64,000 bases of DNA, taken from contig JBAJFG010000360.1 of NCBI GenBank assembly GCA_037903475.1, positions 62,001-126,000 on the forward strand, read 5' to 3'. Within the stretch, counting starts at the first letter, position 1, and each line of letters starts with the position of its first letter. The notes under the pieces were generated by a model, which was given only the letters and a program-made list of their open reading frames with translations, was not told the DNA's origin and did not search any database. This DNA comes from Ancylostoma caninum (Eukaryota > Nematoda > Chromadorea > Rhabditida > Ancylostomatidae). Of this stretch, positions 34,419 through 47,800 are shown one piece after another. Made by a program: the position numbers and the translations under genes.

Positions 34419-35020
34419 AGAGGGGAGTTCCAGAAGCTCACGGATGAGATCAAAGAAAGACGGAGGACATGGGAAATACTGTGCCAAACCACATCTCCCA
34501 AACCTAACTTTCCAACTCCTTTTGAAGAAAATGCTTACAACAAGTTATCAGAGCCTAGCTGAGGCCGCTAACCACGCTTCTATTCTAGAGACTTCTGGTG
34601 ACTAGAAAAGAGGCGAAACGAATCACAATTTCGTTTTTCCTTGTACTTTTTCCCAATTTTTTCGTTTTTATTCGCCTTTTGTGGACTGCCATGCATTATA
34701 GAGATTACCCAAGGTAAAAGTGGTAGCATCTTCAACCGCTATTCACCATTAACGCTGGACTCATTGCGTTTACCTTGGGTAATCTTAATGATGTATGAGG
34801 AATCTGAAGAATATTTTATCTGTACATATGACGCTTCCTCACCGGCGAAAGAGTTCTTCAAAAAAGAATTTTGTTAAATTGGGACGTGTTAAGTTTTTCG
34901 ACTCCTAGAACACGTTGTTTTGATAGAGAGGAATCAATTACCTGCTCTAAAGATATTATAGTATGTATTACCTGATAATCATTATGATTATAGGCAGGAC
35001 GGTACTGGGCAAAGTTATCA
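34419..35020. repeat. Composite repeat, copy 2 (half inverted)
   Basis: It has the same first half as 32461-32640 in the same direction, then the second half reversed. The junction is at TATTCTAGAGACTTCTGGTG (34581-34600). Confidence 0.75.
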
Positions 35021-35134
35021 CAGGAACGAAAAGGGATCAAAATTTTGGACACGTTCTCTTTGGACTTTCCCTCCAACCTATTAATACTTTTATCGAATGT
35101 AATCAAAGAAATTTGCAAAATTTATGCACCAGTG

Positions 35135-35400
35135 CCGGGCGCAGAAAGTGGGCGGCAGTGGGGTGGCCTGGGGAAAGAAGTGGGGTCACCCCCGCTTTCA
35201 GGATCCAGATGCAAAATAAAACTAATAAAAATATTTTTATAACAATAAATAGTTAACAAAAATCATTTGAAAGACAATAATAAAAGAAACAAACTAAAAT
35301 AAACCAATATAAGGTTTTATTTGCACAGTAACTTCAAAAGTTTGGCGACCCATTTTCGAAGGGGCGGGGCTGCGTCCGCCACAGTTATGTACATAATTGT
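35135..35400 (+). repeat. Dispersed repeat, related to 44260-44500
   Basis: Shares GCAGAAAGTGGG, then a GGxxCCAGATxxAAAATAAAA stretch with a following A/T-rich block, with 44260-44500. Possibly a retroelement 3' end. Confidence 0.35.
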
Positions 35401-37480
35401 GAACTTCTGAGCCTCCCTCTTACTTGCACGAGTCGCAGTACTGATGTTCTCCCTCTAGAAAAATAAAGATGAAAAACACTGCAGAAGCAGTGCGAAGTAA
35501 TTAAGCATTGATAGATGATGTCGATAAGCAGTAACTGACGAAATCGTGACAAAAAAAAAAGAAATTTGACCAAAAAAAAACTGACGAGCAGGTCATGTGC
35601 GTCTCAAAGGCATAGAGACGGTCCACACTTCGACCGTTATCAATCAGCGCGCACATCGAGCGATTCGTCATAGCACCGATTCCCGTGCTTGAAACGGGAG
35701 CGGGCTAATGGTGGCTTTCGAAATGAAACCGAAAACGGGTTTCTCTGATGAAGCGATCGATGAACGGATCCATGTCAGAGCAGCTGTGGCCGTAGCCAAA
35801 GTCCCACTACTAGTACCAAGGACTGGGGTAAAAATTCTAGGCGTACAGCTGGGCAGACAGGGTTACAAACATGATCGGATGGGGCTTTTTTTCGATTCGT
35901 CGTTAAGAGCAAAAGATACGCTTTCATATGATTGACAACAGTCGTGTGAAAAGGTGTATAGTTCAGTTGCAGGGCAATTTGAGCGGGCAAAGCCTTCGCC
36001 GCGCAGCGCATTCAAGTACGTCATCATGACTTCTTCAACGCCTGAAGAAGCTCGAACCGGTCCTTGGCTACAGATCGACAGCAGATGTCACTTGATCTCA
36101 GCACTATCAAAGAGCACAAGAAGCGGAAATGTCATTAGAAGAAATGATTATGTTTCCACCGCTCAGGCCCGCGAAGGCCGTCAACAAAAGTGCATGTTAC
36201 GTGCAGATTGATGGAACGACGCTCTGCATGAAATGTTCACTGGTTTCTCGAAAATTTATGCAAAATTTGCTCCCACAACAGCTGCAGGAGGTAAGTCGCA
36301 TGCGAAAAATGCCCCCACGGTCTGGAGCCAGATGTTAACAACCTAGCCTGCATGGTACATAGCCTCTTGCTTAAATTACGTCATTTAAATTATGAGAAAA
36401 TAAGAAAGACAACCAGTATTTGTCACTGAGAGGAGGGGTGGGGGGGGGGGGGGGAGAACGTTGAAAAATTCCCGAACGTTGAAAAATTCTGCAGAGTGGG
36501 GCGAAGGAAGTGTCAACACAGCCCTTTGATAGGTGTAGAGCATTGTACCTACATACTGAGGCGGCGCCGTCGAGCTCTGGGATTGCCCACTTGAGTGAAT
36601 TAACAAATCGCGTAGCTTGACCGCGCCAACCCTTCCAGATGTAAAGCTCCCATCATTTCTAATTAATGATAATTGTATCGATGGCCCGTCTCACTAGGTA
36701 TGGTATCTGTAGACAAATTGCAGAAATGAAGAACGCTGGAAACCGTAATAAATACCGATTTAAACTAGTAGAACTTACAAAAAAAAAACAACATGCTTAG
36801 GAAATAACAGAGGGCTGGTTGTCCGAACGAATTACAATAGAAACGAAAAATATGGAGGAGCGATTGAGTTTCCATGGAAGTACTCGTAACGTTTCTATTG
36901 CTGAGCTGGATGTTTGCGGTAAAAACTTTGCAAAAGTGGAAAAAAACAATGAATAATGCAATCCCATCTGCAGCGCTCTGTGACATTTTCAATGCAGTGT
37001 TTTTTTTTCGCAATATTATTAGGCATTTAACCCATTGAAACTTGCTGAAAAAATTCAGTTAGACTAAAAAACATCACTAGTAATTGATGTTAATGTACGC
37101 GAGAACAGCAAATCACGCTATCACGTCTGCGCCAACTCAAATTATATAGCATCATTGGAAAATCTAAGCGAGAGCAAATGGTAATAACAAATTAAAGACG
37201 GATTCTGTGAATCATACGAGTATTTTTCGATATCAAATAGTCTCAGGCGGCAAACTTTGAGAGCAACGAAGAGGAGGGAAACCTCTGACGACAGGATGCA
37301 TGGGCAGCACAGCAGTTTCATGCATTTCAAAACGGAGCATAGTAAAAGTCTGAGAATAGAAGGATAAATGATGGAATAGAACCGAACTAGTCAAATTTCG
37401 TCAAAGAATAAAGAAATATTGTGGATTAACGTGCATGTCAATGAATAAGCATAGAGTGGTTGGCGCTAGCGGATCCCTTT
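35401..37480. other. No gene identified
   Basis: Only short frames. A G run lies at 36432-36453 with a small tandem repeat (AACGTTGAAAAATTC) beside it. Confidence 0.4.
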
Positions 37481-37483
37481 TTG

Positions 37484-37639
37484 AAATGAATGAATGAATG
37501 AATGAATGAATGAATGAATGGATGAATGAATGAATGAGTGAATGAATGAATGAATGAATGAATGAATGAATGAATGAATGAATGAATGAATGAATGAATG
37601 AATGAATGAATGAATGAATGAATGAATGAATGAATGAAT
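37484..37639. repeat. GAAT tetranucleotide array
   Basis: About 39 near-perfect units; the minus strand is open as an Ile-His-Ser-Phe repeat, which is not a protein. A shorter interrupted array follows at 37911-37945. Confidence 0.95.
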
Positions 37640-37949
37640 CTAATTTCACCAGTTTTTTTTTATACTTTCATTCCGCATATCAAGCCTTCCTTTCAGCACT
37701 TCCTCGTAACTATTTCCTGCGTTTCAATTGTGTTGCTCCTAACCCATTTTCTCATGTTTTTTGGTTCTAACAATTTTTTTTCAAGAGAATGGTTCCTTCA
37801 ACCATCACCTGTTTGTTCTTATTTTTATCCTGGTCTGTTTTAAAAAATTACCTCTACTTCACGTCGTGGCGTGCCCTAGAGGCGCATTTTACTAAAATAA
37901 AATAAAAATAAAATGAATGAATGAATGAATAAATGAATAAATGGATGAA

Positions 37950-40900
37950 TGCAAAAGATGTGAACAAATTAGTGTAGGCTCTTGAATACAAAAAAAACCC
38001 TATGCAGGCACAAAAATGTTCTGCAATCGAGTAGATCTGCTCCAATTATCATGAGCTGTAGCACATGCATGCGTTTCAACGAGAAGCCTTTTGCATCCAA
38101 CTGCCTTTTACGGAGACGTTTTGTTTCTCAAGTATTTCTTCGCTCTCCCCAATCTGCATTCTTCCTTGTAACACGAGAAAGGCAGGATTTTTTTTCTATC
38201 TAAACCGGTGTCATGCCTCAAATAGCGAACCTCTCAGAGAACAGAGAAAACACTCATGGTCAGAATTTCCCCCAAAACTCCAGCAATGAAAACCACCGAA
38301 CGGGCCGACTCCTCGTGAGGGAACGCTCCGAGATCACAATGGACTCGCGCATCAACTATGGATAAATGACTATCGCAAAACGAGGAAGTAAACAAGGCGG
38401 CATCCACTCTCAGGGCCGAAAACACTGGCGCACAACGTCTGACTGGCTTCCATTATGAGATCATGGGCAGCATTGAAACGTAAGAAAAAGTCGCTCGCGA
38501 ACGCTCCAACTGGTTGGATCCGTTCTATTGCACTCAGGGGAGGCGGGATATACAGCACCCACCAAGCGTTAGCAAAGGAAAGAGTCTGTTGCATCACGTA
38601 AGAAGCCATTAGGGGTAGAACCTGCAAAATATCCAGGATTGGGGAGTTGAACCGAAGCGCCGAGTCCTTTTCTTTCAGAGTGAGCAGAAGCATTCAGATA
38701 TCCAAACTCCATCCAGGGAAACCCATCCGGAAAATTCTTCGCAAATAACAAGTCTTCATAAGTGCCGCATTCCATGGACTCAAGAAGCGTCTTCTTACAG
38801 GATACAGTTAGTGAAAAAAAAACAAAAACAGAAATTTTTAATAGTTTTCACGGAGAAATTTCGGAAATTTTCCCCATCCATCCCCGTTTAAGAAGGAAGG
38901 GGCTGTAGCGTATTTCACGAACGAGTTTTAGCGATATAATGCATCGAGAGAAGTTGATGAGAGTGCCCTTCTCACACCAAGGTGCCATACTTAAAGGACA
39001 TATGGCCCAAATGAATAAATAAATAGGGGGTGCTTGTAGCGCAACAGCAATAGTAGGCGCCAATGCCGAGAATAAGGACTACCCATTTCTTCCGTAAATA
39101 ATTCGTGTAGCATTAGTCTGGCTCTGCAATACTCTCGGAAAAAAAAAGCAGAAACTTCCAGTGCAGTAACAGTAATCTCTAGTAATGAACTATGTAATCA
39201 GTTCATCGTTGTGTTCCCTCAGGGGCGCCCCTTCCACTGTGTGATAACTCCCTGGAAGTCGCTTCCGCTAGGGAAAACTTTAGTCCATGTGTGATTCCGA
39301 CATGCAACTTTTGAAGGAAGCAAGAGAGTTAATCGGAGGATGGAACATAATAGAATGCCAGAACAGATAGAGAACTGTTCTAGAAAACAGGCGGAGTTTG
39401 GAAATCACCACCAAAAAATCGCTACACTTCCCTGTGATCAATCAGCCCTTAAACGGGAATTCGCTTAGCGGTAGACAAGTTTCTCGACCTTGAACAAGAA
39501 AATGAGTCGCAATCGTCGGAAGTCGTGGAGGTCGATGCATGAAAGAGTGGAAAGCGAATGAGCGAAGCATGCAAGCAGTTTTCCAATGAGAAAGTGGGAG
39601 TGGAAAAATGGACTAATTGGGAATGAAAATGCAAAGAAGGGCCAGATGAAAAGTGCAAAATGATGGGATTACAAGAATAGAAACACAGAAAGAAGGTTCT
39701 CGAAAATTAATCACCAAACGCTCAAACTTGAAAGCGGTGCCACAACTTCCAGAACTCAGATTTCATTGAATTGGGAAGGGGGGGGTGAGCCAAGAGATGG
39801 ACTGGATCTTCCGCATTCTGCACTTTGGAATAAACAAGCGCGAAATCGGGACTGAATGTATGGAAGAAAAGGACTACGAGGGGCGGGTCCTCGAGCTCTA
39901 TCACATCTTGCATTTGGAGCAGGAAAACAAGCTAAAATGATTAGATTTACAGTGGTGCTCCGAATTCTGGAAAAAGCCGTGCAGAGGATGTGGCAAGGTA
40001 ATAATATGCTAGAAATGGATATTGAAAAAAAACTTGGCTCAACATTGTCTGATGTAAAACATTATATTGTACCTCCGCTCTTGAAAAGAATGTCAAGGGA
40101 GAAACAGAGAAAGAGAGAGAAAGATTCGGGATGTCAACGTCTTTAGCATAGGAACTTCAGAAGTATTTATTATGAAATAACATGTTTCACATCGGCTTAA
40201 GAAATCTTCTGAAAAAAAATTATTGGTATCAAATTATGAAAAGCTTAAATATCCGATGTGACGAAAACTAGAGGAAAGCAAAGGAAAAACAAATCATTTG
40301 GTTTCTCCCAAGAGCATAGAATTCTCAGCAAGATGCTGAAACCATGCCACCCCTGCGAAAACTAGCTCTGATCATGACAAGGGGCAACATGCTTTTCTCA
40401 GGGTCCTTCGATGAGCTGAAGAACGCGAAGAAGAACCACTAAGCGCACTTGACTTGAATCGCCCCTCAACACGCAAAAAATTGCTTTCATTCGCTCGTTT
40501 TCCCTGTCCCATCATCACTCCTTTCTCATCCAGTGATTTCTCTAACAACTCGAAAGTTTTAGAATTACACGTAGCACTGAATATCGTGTCCAGGATAAAC
40601 AGAAAACTCGGCCGAACGAAGGAAGAGAAGTATTCATGTTCCCAGAAATGCGGGACCAAACATAGACAAGAAGAACGCAGAAAAAGACGAGGTATGATGA
40701 AAAACTTATGATTAGATGTTGATATTATAAGTGACAGTCCTCTTACTTGCATAACGTGGTAGTTGAGAATGAAAACCGAGAAAATGATTGAATTAGTCAG
40801 ACCTCATCGTAAACCATCTCGAAACTGGCAGACGTAAAGCTACCATCACCTCTGAACGAGTCTCCCACAATGTGCTACCTGAGCAAATAAAATAGTTGAA

Positions 40901-41600
40901 GGATTCTTTCAACTAAGTCAAACTCAATCAATTTCGACTCGTAAAACAGAAAAATGATGGCTGGCAGTGGCAGTCACAGCCAACAGATTTGCATCGGAGA
41001 AGCAAGAACACAACGTAATTCAGTTCATTCCCTAAGAAATGAAGAATCATCGTCTCAATGGAATTCGTTTTTAAATCAAAAAGAAAAACAACAAAACGTG
41101 AATAGATAAGAGATTGCAGCAGGAAGAAATAAATGAAATTACCTCGTACAGAACATTCAAAGCAATTGCCTAGGAAATTGTTATGGAAGTCCAACGATCT
41201 TTGATGTGGATAGGGCGCAGGCTACATCCTTCCTTCATAATTGATTCAGGTCAAAATGTGTGTCAATTTTCAGTGATTTTCTTCCATGTGCATGTGAAAG
41301 GTGGCATGAGTAGAAAAAGAATAAAAATATAAGAAATCACTGTGTACAGAGTGTACGCACATAGGATAAATATGAAAAGCGCACAGGATAAATATGTAGA
41401 AAAAATGCCTTAGAATGTATTATAGTATAAACAAAATAAAAACTAAGAGTTAGTAATAAATAAAATATAATATAACATAAATAAAACAATAGAATATGAT
41501 AAGACATGTCTTCCTTAAGTGTTTTGATCAAGTTTTATTCATATTTTAAGCTCATATTTCCTGCACATTCACTAATTCCCATACTCATTTTCCACTGAAT
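37950..41600. other. No supportable gene; one weak exon-like frame
   Basis: The minus-strand frame at 38775-38569 (MECGTYEDLLFAKNFPDGFP, later VQLPNPGYFAG with CAG|GTTC after it) is protein-like in composition and preceded by a long pyrimidine tract. I cannot name it and see no second exon. Confidence 0.25.
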
Positions 41601-41604
41601 AAAT

Positions 41605-41745
41605 CATTCATTCATTCGTTCATCCATTCATTCATTCATTCATTCATTCATTCATTCATTCATTCATTCATTCATTCATTCATTCATTCATTCATCCATT
41701 CACTGCAATCATTCACTTCACTCGTTCGTTCATTCACTGCTGCTC
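41605..41745. repeat. ATTC tetranucleotide array
   Basis: The same motif as 37484-37639 in reverse orientation, about 25 units plus diverged edges. Confidence 0.9.
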
Positions 41746-41749
41746 CACA

Positions 41750-44700
41750 AAATGATGTGTTTACCTCGACAGCGCTCAATAGTCGATAGAACTAAACAAC
41801 GCTCAAAAGTCGATAGCAGCAAATAATGGGGAAGAATCCAGAGATCTAGGGAGCGATAACATCGGTCAAACAGTGTGACTCACAGAAAAAAAGATTACTT
41901 AGAAATATCTCGAGATGAGCAAAGAAAATATTTCGAAGCACACAAACATAGAAACACACAAATACCGTACCTTTTCTGCAGTTACAGAGACGATTAAAAA
42001 ATTATTAAAAATCAGATTTCATAGTAATAAAGTTCGCTAAATTCCAGAGCAAATGGAAGATAGGATGGGCGTGCCCTGGTATGTAAACACGTAAGTAAAC
42101 CATTCGTCACGGTAAATGCAACGGACAGCGACCGCGACTAATCGCGGCCATTCGGGGGTCGAACTGGTAAACAGGCGGATTTCGGGGGTAAACAGGAGCG
42201 TCAGCATTTCAATCAGCATCAAAAGTGTATAAATTGCCTGTTTACAGAGATTTTTGCCTGGATTCAGCCTCTTTATTGTAGAATGGTGGGTTAGACTTCG
42301 AAAATAGAGAGAATAGGTGGAAACACAGGAATAAAAGGAATCTTTCTACATTTAAATTGAAAATAAGGCATTAACTAATAAGAAAAAGAGGCATTAAGCA
42401 TTACTATTCAGTAAAGACGCGCTTCGAATCAACTTCACTGACCCATCACTGATTCAAAGACCAAAAGTACATTCCAAGAATGTGTTTAATAATAGGATTG
42501 CAAGGCAAATGACCTCAATAATTCCATATCCACACCCATTTTAGTAATGAGGTCAGCCCTTGAAAAACAACGAAACCTGAAGCGACTGCTTCATAGCAGA
42601 AACTGCGTGCAATGTTTTTGTAGAACGTAAAGTGTATCAAATTTAGCAGGCGTATGAGTGCTTTTATGGGAGGTACGTATTATTTTCAGACTTCATGATA
42701 GCTAAATACACGCTATACGTGGGGCTGAATATAGCATTCTATTGAAAAAACCGAAAAAATATCCGTCATCAAGTAGGATTCGAAAATTCGACCGTATTCA
42801 AACATTCGATTTATTCGAGTCAGTCATTAATCCAAATTTTATTCTAATACGCGATTTAGCCACCAAGATTGTTACACTGGTAGGGTATTTCATGCACTAT
42901 TCTGAGCGCAAATAAACCACTTACATTTATACTCTCCGCCTACCACTCCAGGTACGGGGGTACTTTGTCTCAACCGGGAAGTCAAACACAAACGGTAATT
43001 GTCGGCGAAGAGCCGAGTAAAGTTCGTCTATATTAACTCTATTTCTATACCTCCTCACAGAGGAATGAAGAAGACCACGATCATGAAGAGAAGACGAACG
43101 AACAGAGACTCACTGATGCCAAACACCTTCGAGGTGATTCCTGCGAAAGATAAATGAAGAATGAGGCGTATTTATCAGTAGAAGAAATTAAGATCATGTC
43201 GGCAATCAATGCCTGTGCAAAGCGCTAAAAGATTTCGCCTCTTCTAGAAGTGGAGAAGGAATTCAGAGAGTTTTTCCTGCGAAGCCGCTCACAGAACCTG
43301 GCACAACTTCGGTATCAAGGGAGGTTTTCCACAAAATTGTGGAAAATTGGGGGAAGAAACGAGAAATTTCGTTGAGATTCGAAAAAAATTTTACATCAAA
43401 TCTGACACCTTCCGGAACTTGCGCTACAAAGCAGCAAGAGAACGATACTCCTTGCTGAAGGGGCCTCTATTGGAATACAAGCGGTATTTTCAAGGCACGC
43501 TTCGTGCCACCATGAAAACTGCCTCCGAACTCGCAAATTAGGGTACTCCTTCTTGGAGGCGTTGTCGAGGTTCGGGAGAAACTACTCGAATGTAGTCTTG
43601 ACGAATCTTATAAAAAATTTTGAAAAGGCATTGATGTATTCCAGAAATTAGAAGAGGAAGGAAAGTCGTTAGTTAGCTTCGAATCACATTGCCCGTTAAC
43701 GACCTAAGGTTACCAACTTCTACTGTAGTGGAATGGAATATAGCTGGCGAAATATTAGAGAAAGAAAAAAAACGAGAAACTGCACAGTATTCATAGATAT
43801 GGGCAAGAAATGCAGACAGTAAGCAGGAATTTTTGCCTATCACGTTTTTGAAATGGCACGAAATAACACCAAAATAAACACTGGACACAGCGAAAAACAG
43901 CATTTGGTCACAATGAAACACTAGCAAAAAATGATAAATCTGATCAATCTCAGGAGTAACATCCCGGACAGTGATCTAAGCGTTCCGAAACGCACAAGAA
44001 AACACTTCTTTGCCAACAGACCTGAGCGATCAATAAAAGGGAACGTCCCGGCCGCAAAACCAATCCGTCATGGCCACTTTCGAACGGAGCCGTTTCGCTC
44101 TCGGACGGAAACGCTCCGCTGAGGAATAAAAATGGCCTTTCAAGCGAGCCCAGAATATATGGACTCCATTTTCGTGTGCTGGGGGAAGCAGAAAGTAGTG
44201 TTCGATGCTTGAGAACGATAAATAGGGGTTATAACGATGCAGTGGAATTCCCAGTAGACACTGGTGATGCAGAAAGTGGGAGAGAGAGGAGCAGCAAAAG
44301 GGGGGTCTTCGTCATATTGGGGACCCAGATAGAAAATAAAATTGACAAAATTATTAATTATAACAATAATTAATTGATGAGATCATTTAAGAAATAATAA
44401 CTAACGAATAATGAAAAAAATTACTGATGCATGACTTTCATTTGTTTTGTAAAGTATTTTCAACCCCCCCCCCTCCTCTGCGTCTGCAACGGCCAGTAGA
44501 GGGGCAAGTGTTCCTAATCTAGTTACAAAGAAAGTGCAGGGTGCAGGCTTACATATGCAGCAAGTCTTAGTGAAATGGAATTTTAAAAGAATCCCTGTGT
44601 AAAATCATATGACATGTGCAAGATGTGTTTCTGATTTCCATTACAGATGACTTGATTACTCCAGAAAGATTAAGTATTACTCTCTTAAGAACTCTATGAA

Positions 44701-46685
44701 AGTGACAATAACTACTGGGCATAATCATTTGCTGTTTTTCCCCTCAAAAACATAAGCTGATAAATTAGCTGCATTTATAGTTCATCGGAGTCCGATCCGG
44801 TCGGATAAGAAAAGATACGTATCGATCCCTACCCCTACCTATGCCATGAGGATTGATGTATATCTTCTCCTATCCGGAAGGATTAGACTCCTATGCACTC
44901 GTAGGTTTTGTAAAGATCCTATTTGAAGCAATGGGGGCAGAAGCAGAACAGCAGAGAAGAGCAAGGTGTGCAGTTCAGCGAGCTGAACAGTCTTTAAAGG
45001 CCAAATCGCCGCTGCAGTTTCTCTAGTCGGCTTCCCTCATTTCTTTTCTGCGTGAAGCTTTTTTTCATGTGAGAAAAGCGGAAACATGCAATGACCTTCC
45101 GGAATTCCTCCTCTTACGTGTATTATAGTATACCCCTGGATTCGACACTCTGAACTTTTCTAGAACGAACTTTTCTAGATTTCATCAGCAGAATGTTATT
45201 TATCTACCGAAAATCCGACGCGCTTATGATTTCAACAATGCTTCCTGATGGAGGCTTGGATTCAGCGCTCCATTACGAAATTCAATTTTTGTTGCACCTA
45301 TGTACATCAGTAGTTGGCTCTGGCACCAGAACACAGCACGAAAGAATTTTCGTTCACAGAAGAAGGAGAGTGCCACATGCGCGAACTTCATACAGTAATC
45401 GATAAAGTATTTGTGCCAGCCCACATGGGGATTTATGAGCAACAGAGCGAAAATTCAAAACATCAGGGTAACCAAGGATGTTTTGGGTGGTAAAAACATA
45501 CTATCTCATTCCCGTAATCTTTTCCATGGAATTATTCTACAGCGTATTCCGCTGAAGACAATAATCCCACAGAAAACAGAGGCAAAAAGAAATTGTGTGG
45601 GTGTGATCCGAAGAAGTGACGGTAATCCAAAAACATCAGTGCAGCAGTGGTAAACAACGTGCCCTCATTATGACGCGTCGTAAAGATAATTGTGAGATGT
45701 CGTGCGTTTAGTGCGGAGGACGTCCAAGCCAATGATTTATGCATAAATGCTCAGCTACGTACTGTCGCTAACAGGACGCAGTAGAGCAACCAAAAATCGC
45801 TTTGCGAATCCTGGCACGGCGAGTTCCACGCGTGAGTGTTCAGAAAAAGCGTGGCAGCTGACGCCATAGTCAAGTGAACCCAGTAGGAAGAAAAAATAGC
45901 ACTGGAGCATGTGCTGGAAGTGATGGATGCCCCCGCAAACGGCTCGTCGCAACACTTAGCACTGCGTTGTTTGCAGTCCAGACGATTCTTCGCTGTAATA
46001 GCAGCACCAGAGTCGTAAACAATTGTGAAAGTAGACGATTTGACTGTGTTGTGCGGTAACTGCAACAGCAACTGGATGTGTTTCGAACTGTCGGCGGCTA
46101 TGGTGGGTGCATTTATGGGAGATCGCTTCCAAAACCTATCGAAAATTTGCAGTGGAGAGCATAGCCCATTCTGCAGCACTTTGCAGAAAGTTTGGACGAG
46201 TTTTTGTGTGGGTATCGACAAGATCGACGCATGAGTGAACAGGGGCGGACAATCTTTTTTTTTTGAGCGAGCATTATTTGCTCAATTACATATTTGTGAC
46301 CAAATACATATGTTCATGTACCCATTACAGAATATGGCGACGACATCGTTCATGCATTTGGTTCTCGCAATCAATAATTATCACAGAAACGACTAGTCTT
46401 CCGTGGTGAAACTCCAGCTGGTTCGGTAGTAACCTACTCCAACAACTTTTCCGATGCTGGCGGAAGGATTGTGTTCTCCAGTTGTCCGCTGACCTTTCTG
46501 CTCGGAGAGGAGTTCATGTTCATGCGAGTTTTATTACACAGCAAGTATTGCACTTCATATGTGTCACGGAGGAGATATAGAGGATTTTTTTTCCGGCCCC
46601 ACAATCAGATCACCTTGTCGTGGTGGAGCCGCATGAATCTCGCTAGCTTAAAATCAATCTTCTACTATTCCGGTTCGTCGCTGTG
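41750..46685. other. No supportable gene
   Basis: Short frames only. A 156-codon minus frame (46221-45751) and overlapping plus frames occupy 45.4-46.2 kb, with no recognisable motif on either strand. 44260-44500 belongs to a dispersed repeat, and 44781-44816 is an inverted copy of 11349-11384. Confidence 0.35.
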
Positions 46686-46689
46686 AACG

Positions 46690-47800
46690 AAGGATGATGA
46701 ATATTTCGAGGGTATCAAAAAAAGCCTCCGGATGCAGCCGGGCCAGGAAGGCAAGTCGGCCAGGGTCTGCTACCAGCGCGAAAGAATTTCAAAGAAAAGC
46801 AGAAACTCAGCATGAGAGTTCCAGTGCCGGACTGAGAAGGGAGAGGGTGATCTTCAGCGCTAAGACATACCAAACCAGGAAGGGAATTCAAGAACAGAGC
46901 TGAAATTCGAGAGCGCTTCGGATGCGGAAAAACAGCAGAATCGGAAACGCCATAGTCTCCTTGTCCTAGATTACAATTTGCAACACGGAATCGCCCACAT
47001 CAAAACACACAGCCGCAAAAGAATCTCCAACGGCTTCAAATACGACATCACTGGGAACCGTGAAGCATGAGCAAGAGAAGAACAACGAATGGTGTGGAAA
47101 AACTCCGGAGGCGAACTCATTATTGGAAACGGAAGTGGAAGAACTCATGTCGTTGGTGTCGGCTTCATCATTAATAAAAAAAAGTTGCAGACAAGGTCAC
47201 TGAAGTCATTGTCCACTCATAACGAATAGCGATAATGAAACTCGATACAGGAAAAAGGAGGTTCTCCTTATTATTCAAGTATACGCAAAGGATATCGGTC
47301 ATGGCATGGAGGAAATCGAATCCTCCTACTCAGAATTGACATACCATTTGAGACAGTCAATTTCTCAGAAGTTGGTTATCAGTGACTTCGATGCAGAAGA
47401 ACGGCATGGCTAGCCAACATGCGTTACGTAGGGATGTTCACTGGAAAGGACTGGAGCGATGCTGAACAGATATTCCTTTGTTGACGAAAATTCGAAGTAT
47501 CAATGAGGAGCTAAGAGTAAGCCAATACTTTGTCTATATCGAAAAGAATTTTGAGAAATTTGCTGTCATATCCTTCCCCTCCTCATCCTTCCGCCTATGC
47601 TATCAATCGATGAAGCTATTAGGCAAAGACTAGGCAAGTAAAAAGCGGGTAATAGAACCGGTGTGGGAAACCTCTCAATAAGCCATATTCTGCTGCGAAT
47701 TAGCCTTTAGCCATGCACGAAGATGGAAGTTGGAAGAGATGACCTTATGTTCCATGATTTCCTAAATCTCGTTTGGTTTGCAAGCAAGGCTATGAGGACC
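46690..47800 (+). pseudogene. RTE-like non-LTR retrotransposon, endonuclease and start of RT, decayed
   Basis: At 47088-47330 the plus strand reads GGELIIGNGSGRTHVVGVGF then IINKK, followed in shifted frames by RIAIMKLDTGKRRFSLL. This is the pattern of the apurinic-type endonuclease of RTE elements. At about 47330-47410 LRQSISQKLVISDFDAEE corresponds to the usual GDFNA block with its Gly/Asn changed. Near 47590-47690 PPMLSIDEAIRQRLGK and KAGNRTG match the beginning of the RT domain. Several stops and shifts separate the pieces, and nothing of the RT catalytic core remains. The RTE assignment rests on motif order by eye. Confidence 0.55.

Noticed and set aside
37401..37649. 82-codon Phe-Ile-His-Ser frame
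   Set aside because: Translation of the GAAT microsatellite.
45751..46221. 156-codon minus-strand frame as a host gene
   Set aside because: Both strands have overlapping open frames here, no motif or splice context is visible, and the composition is unremarkable.
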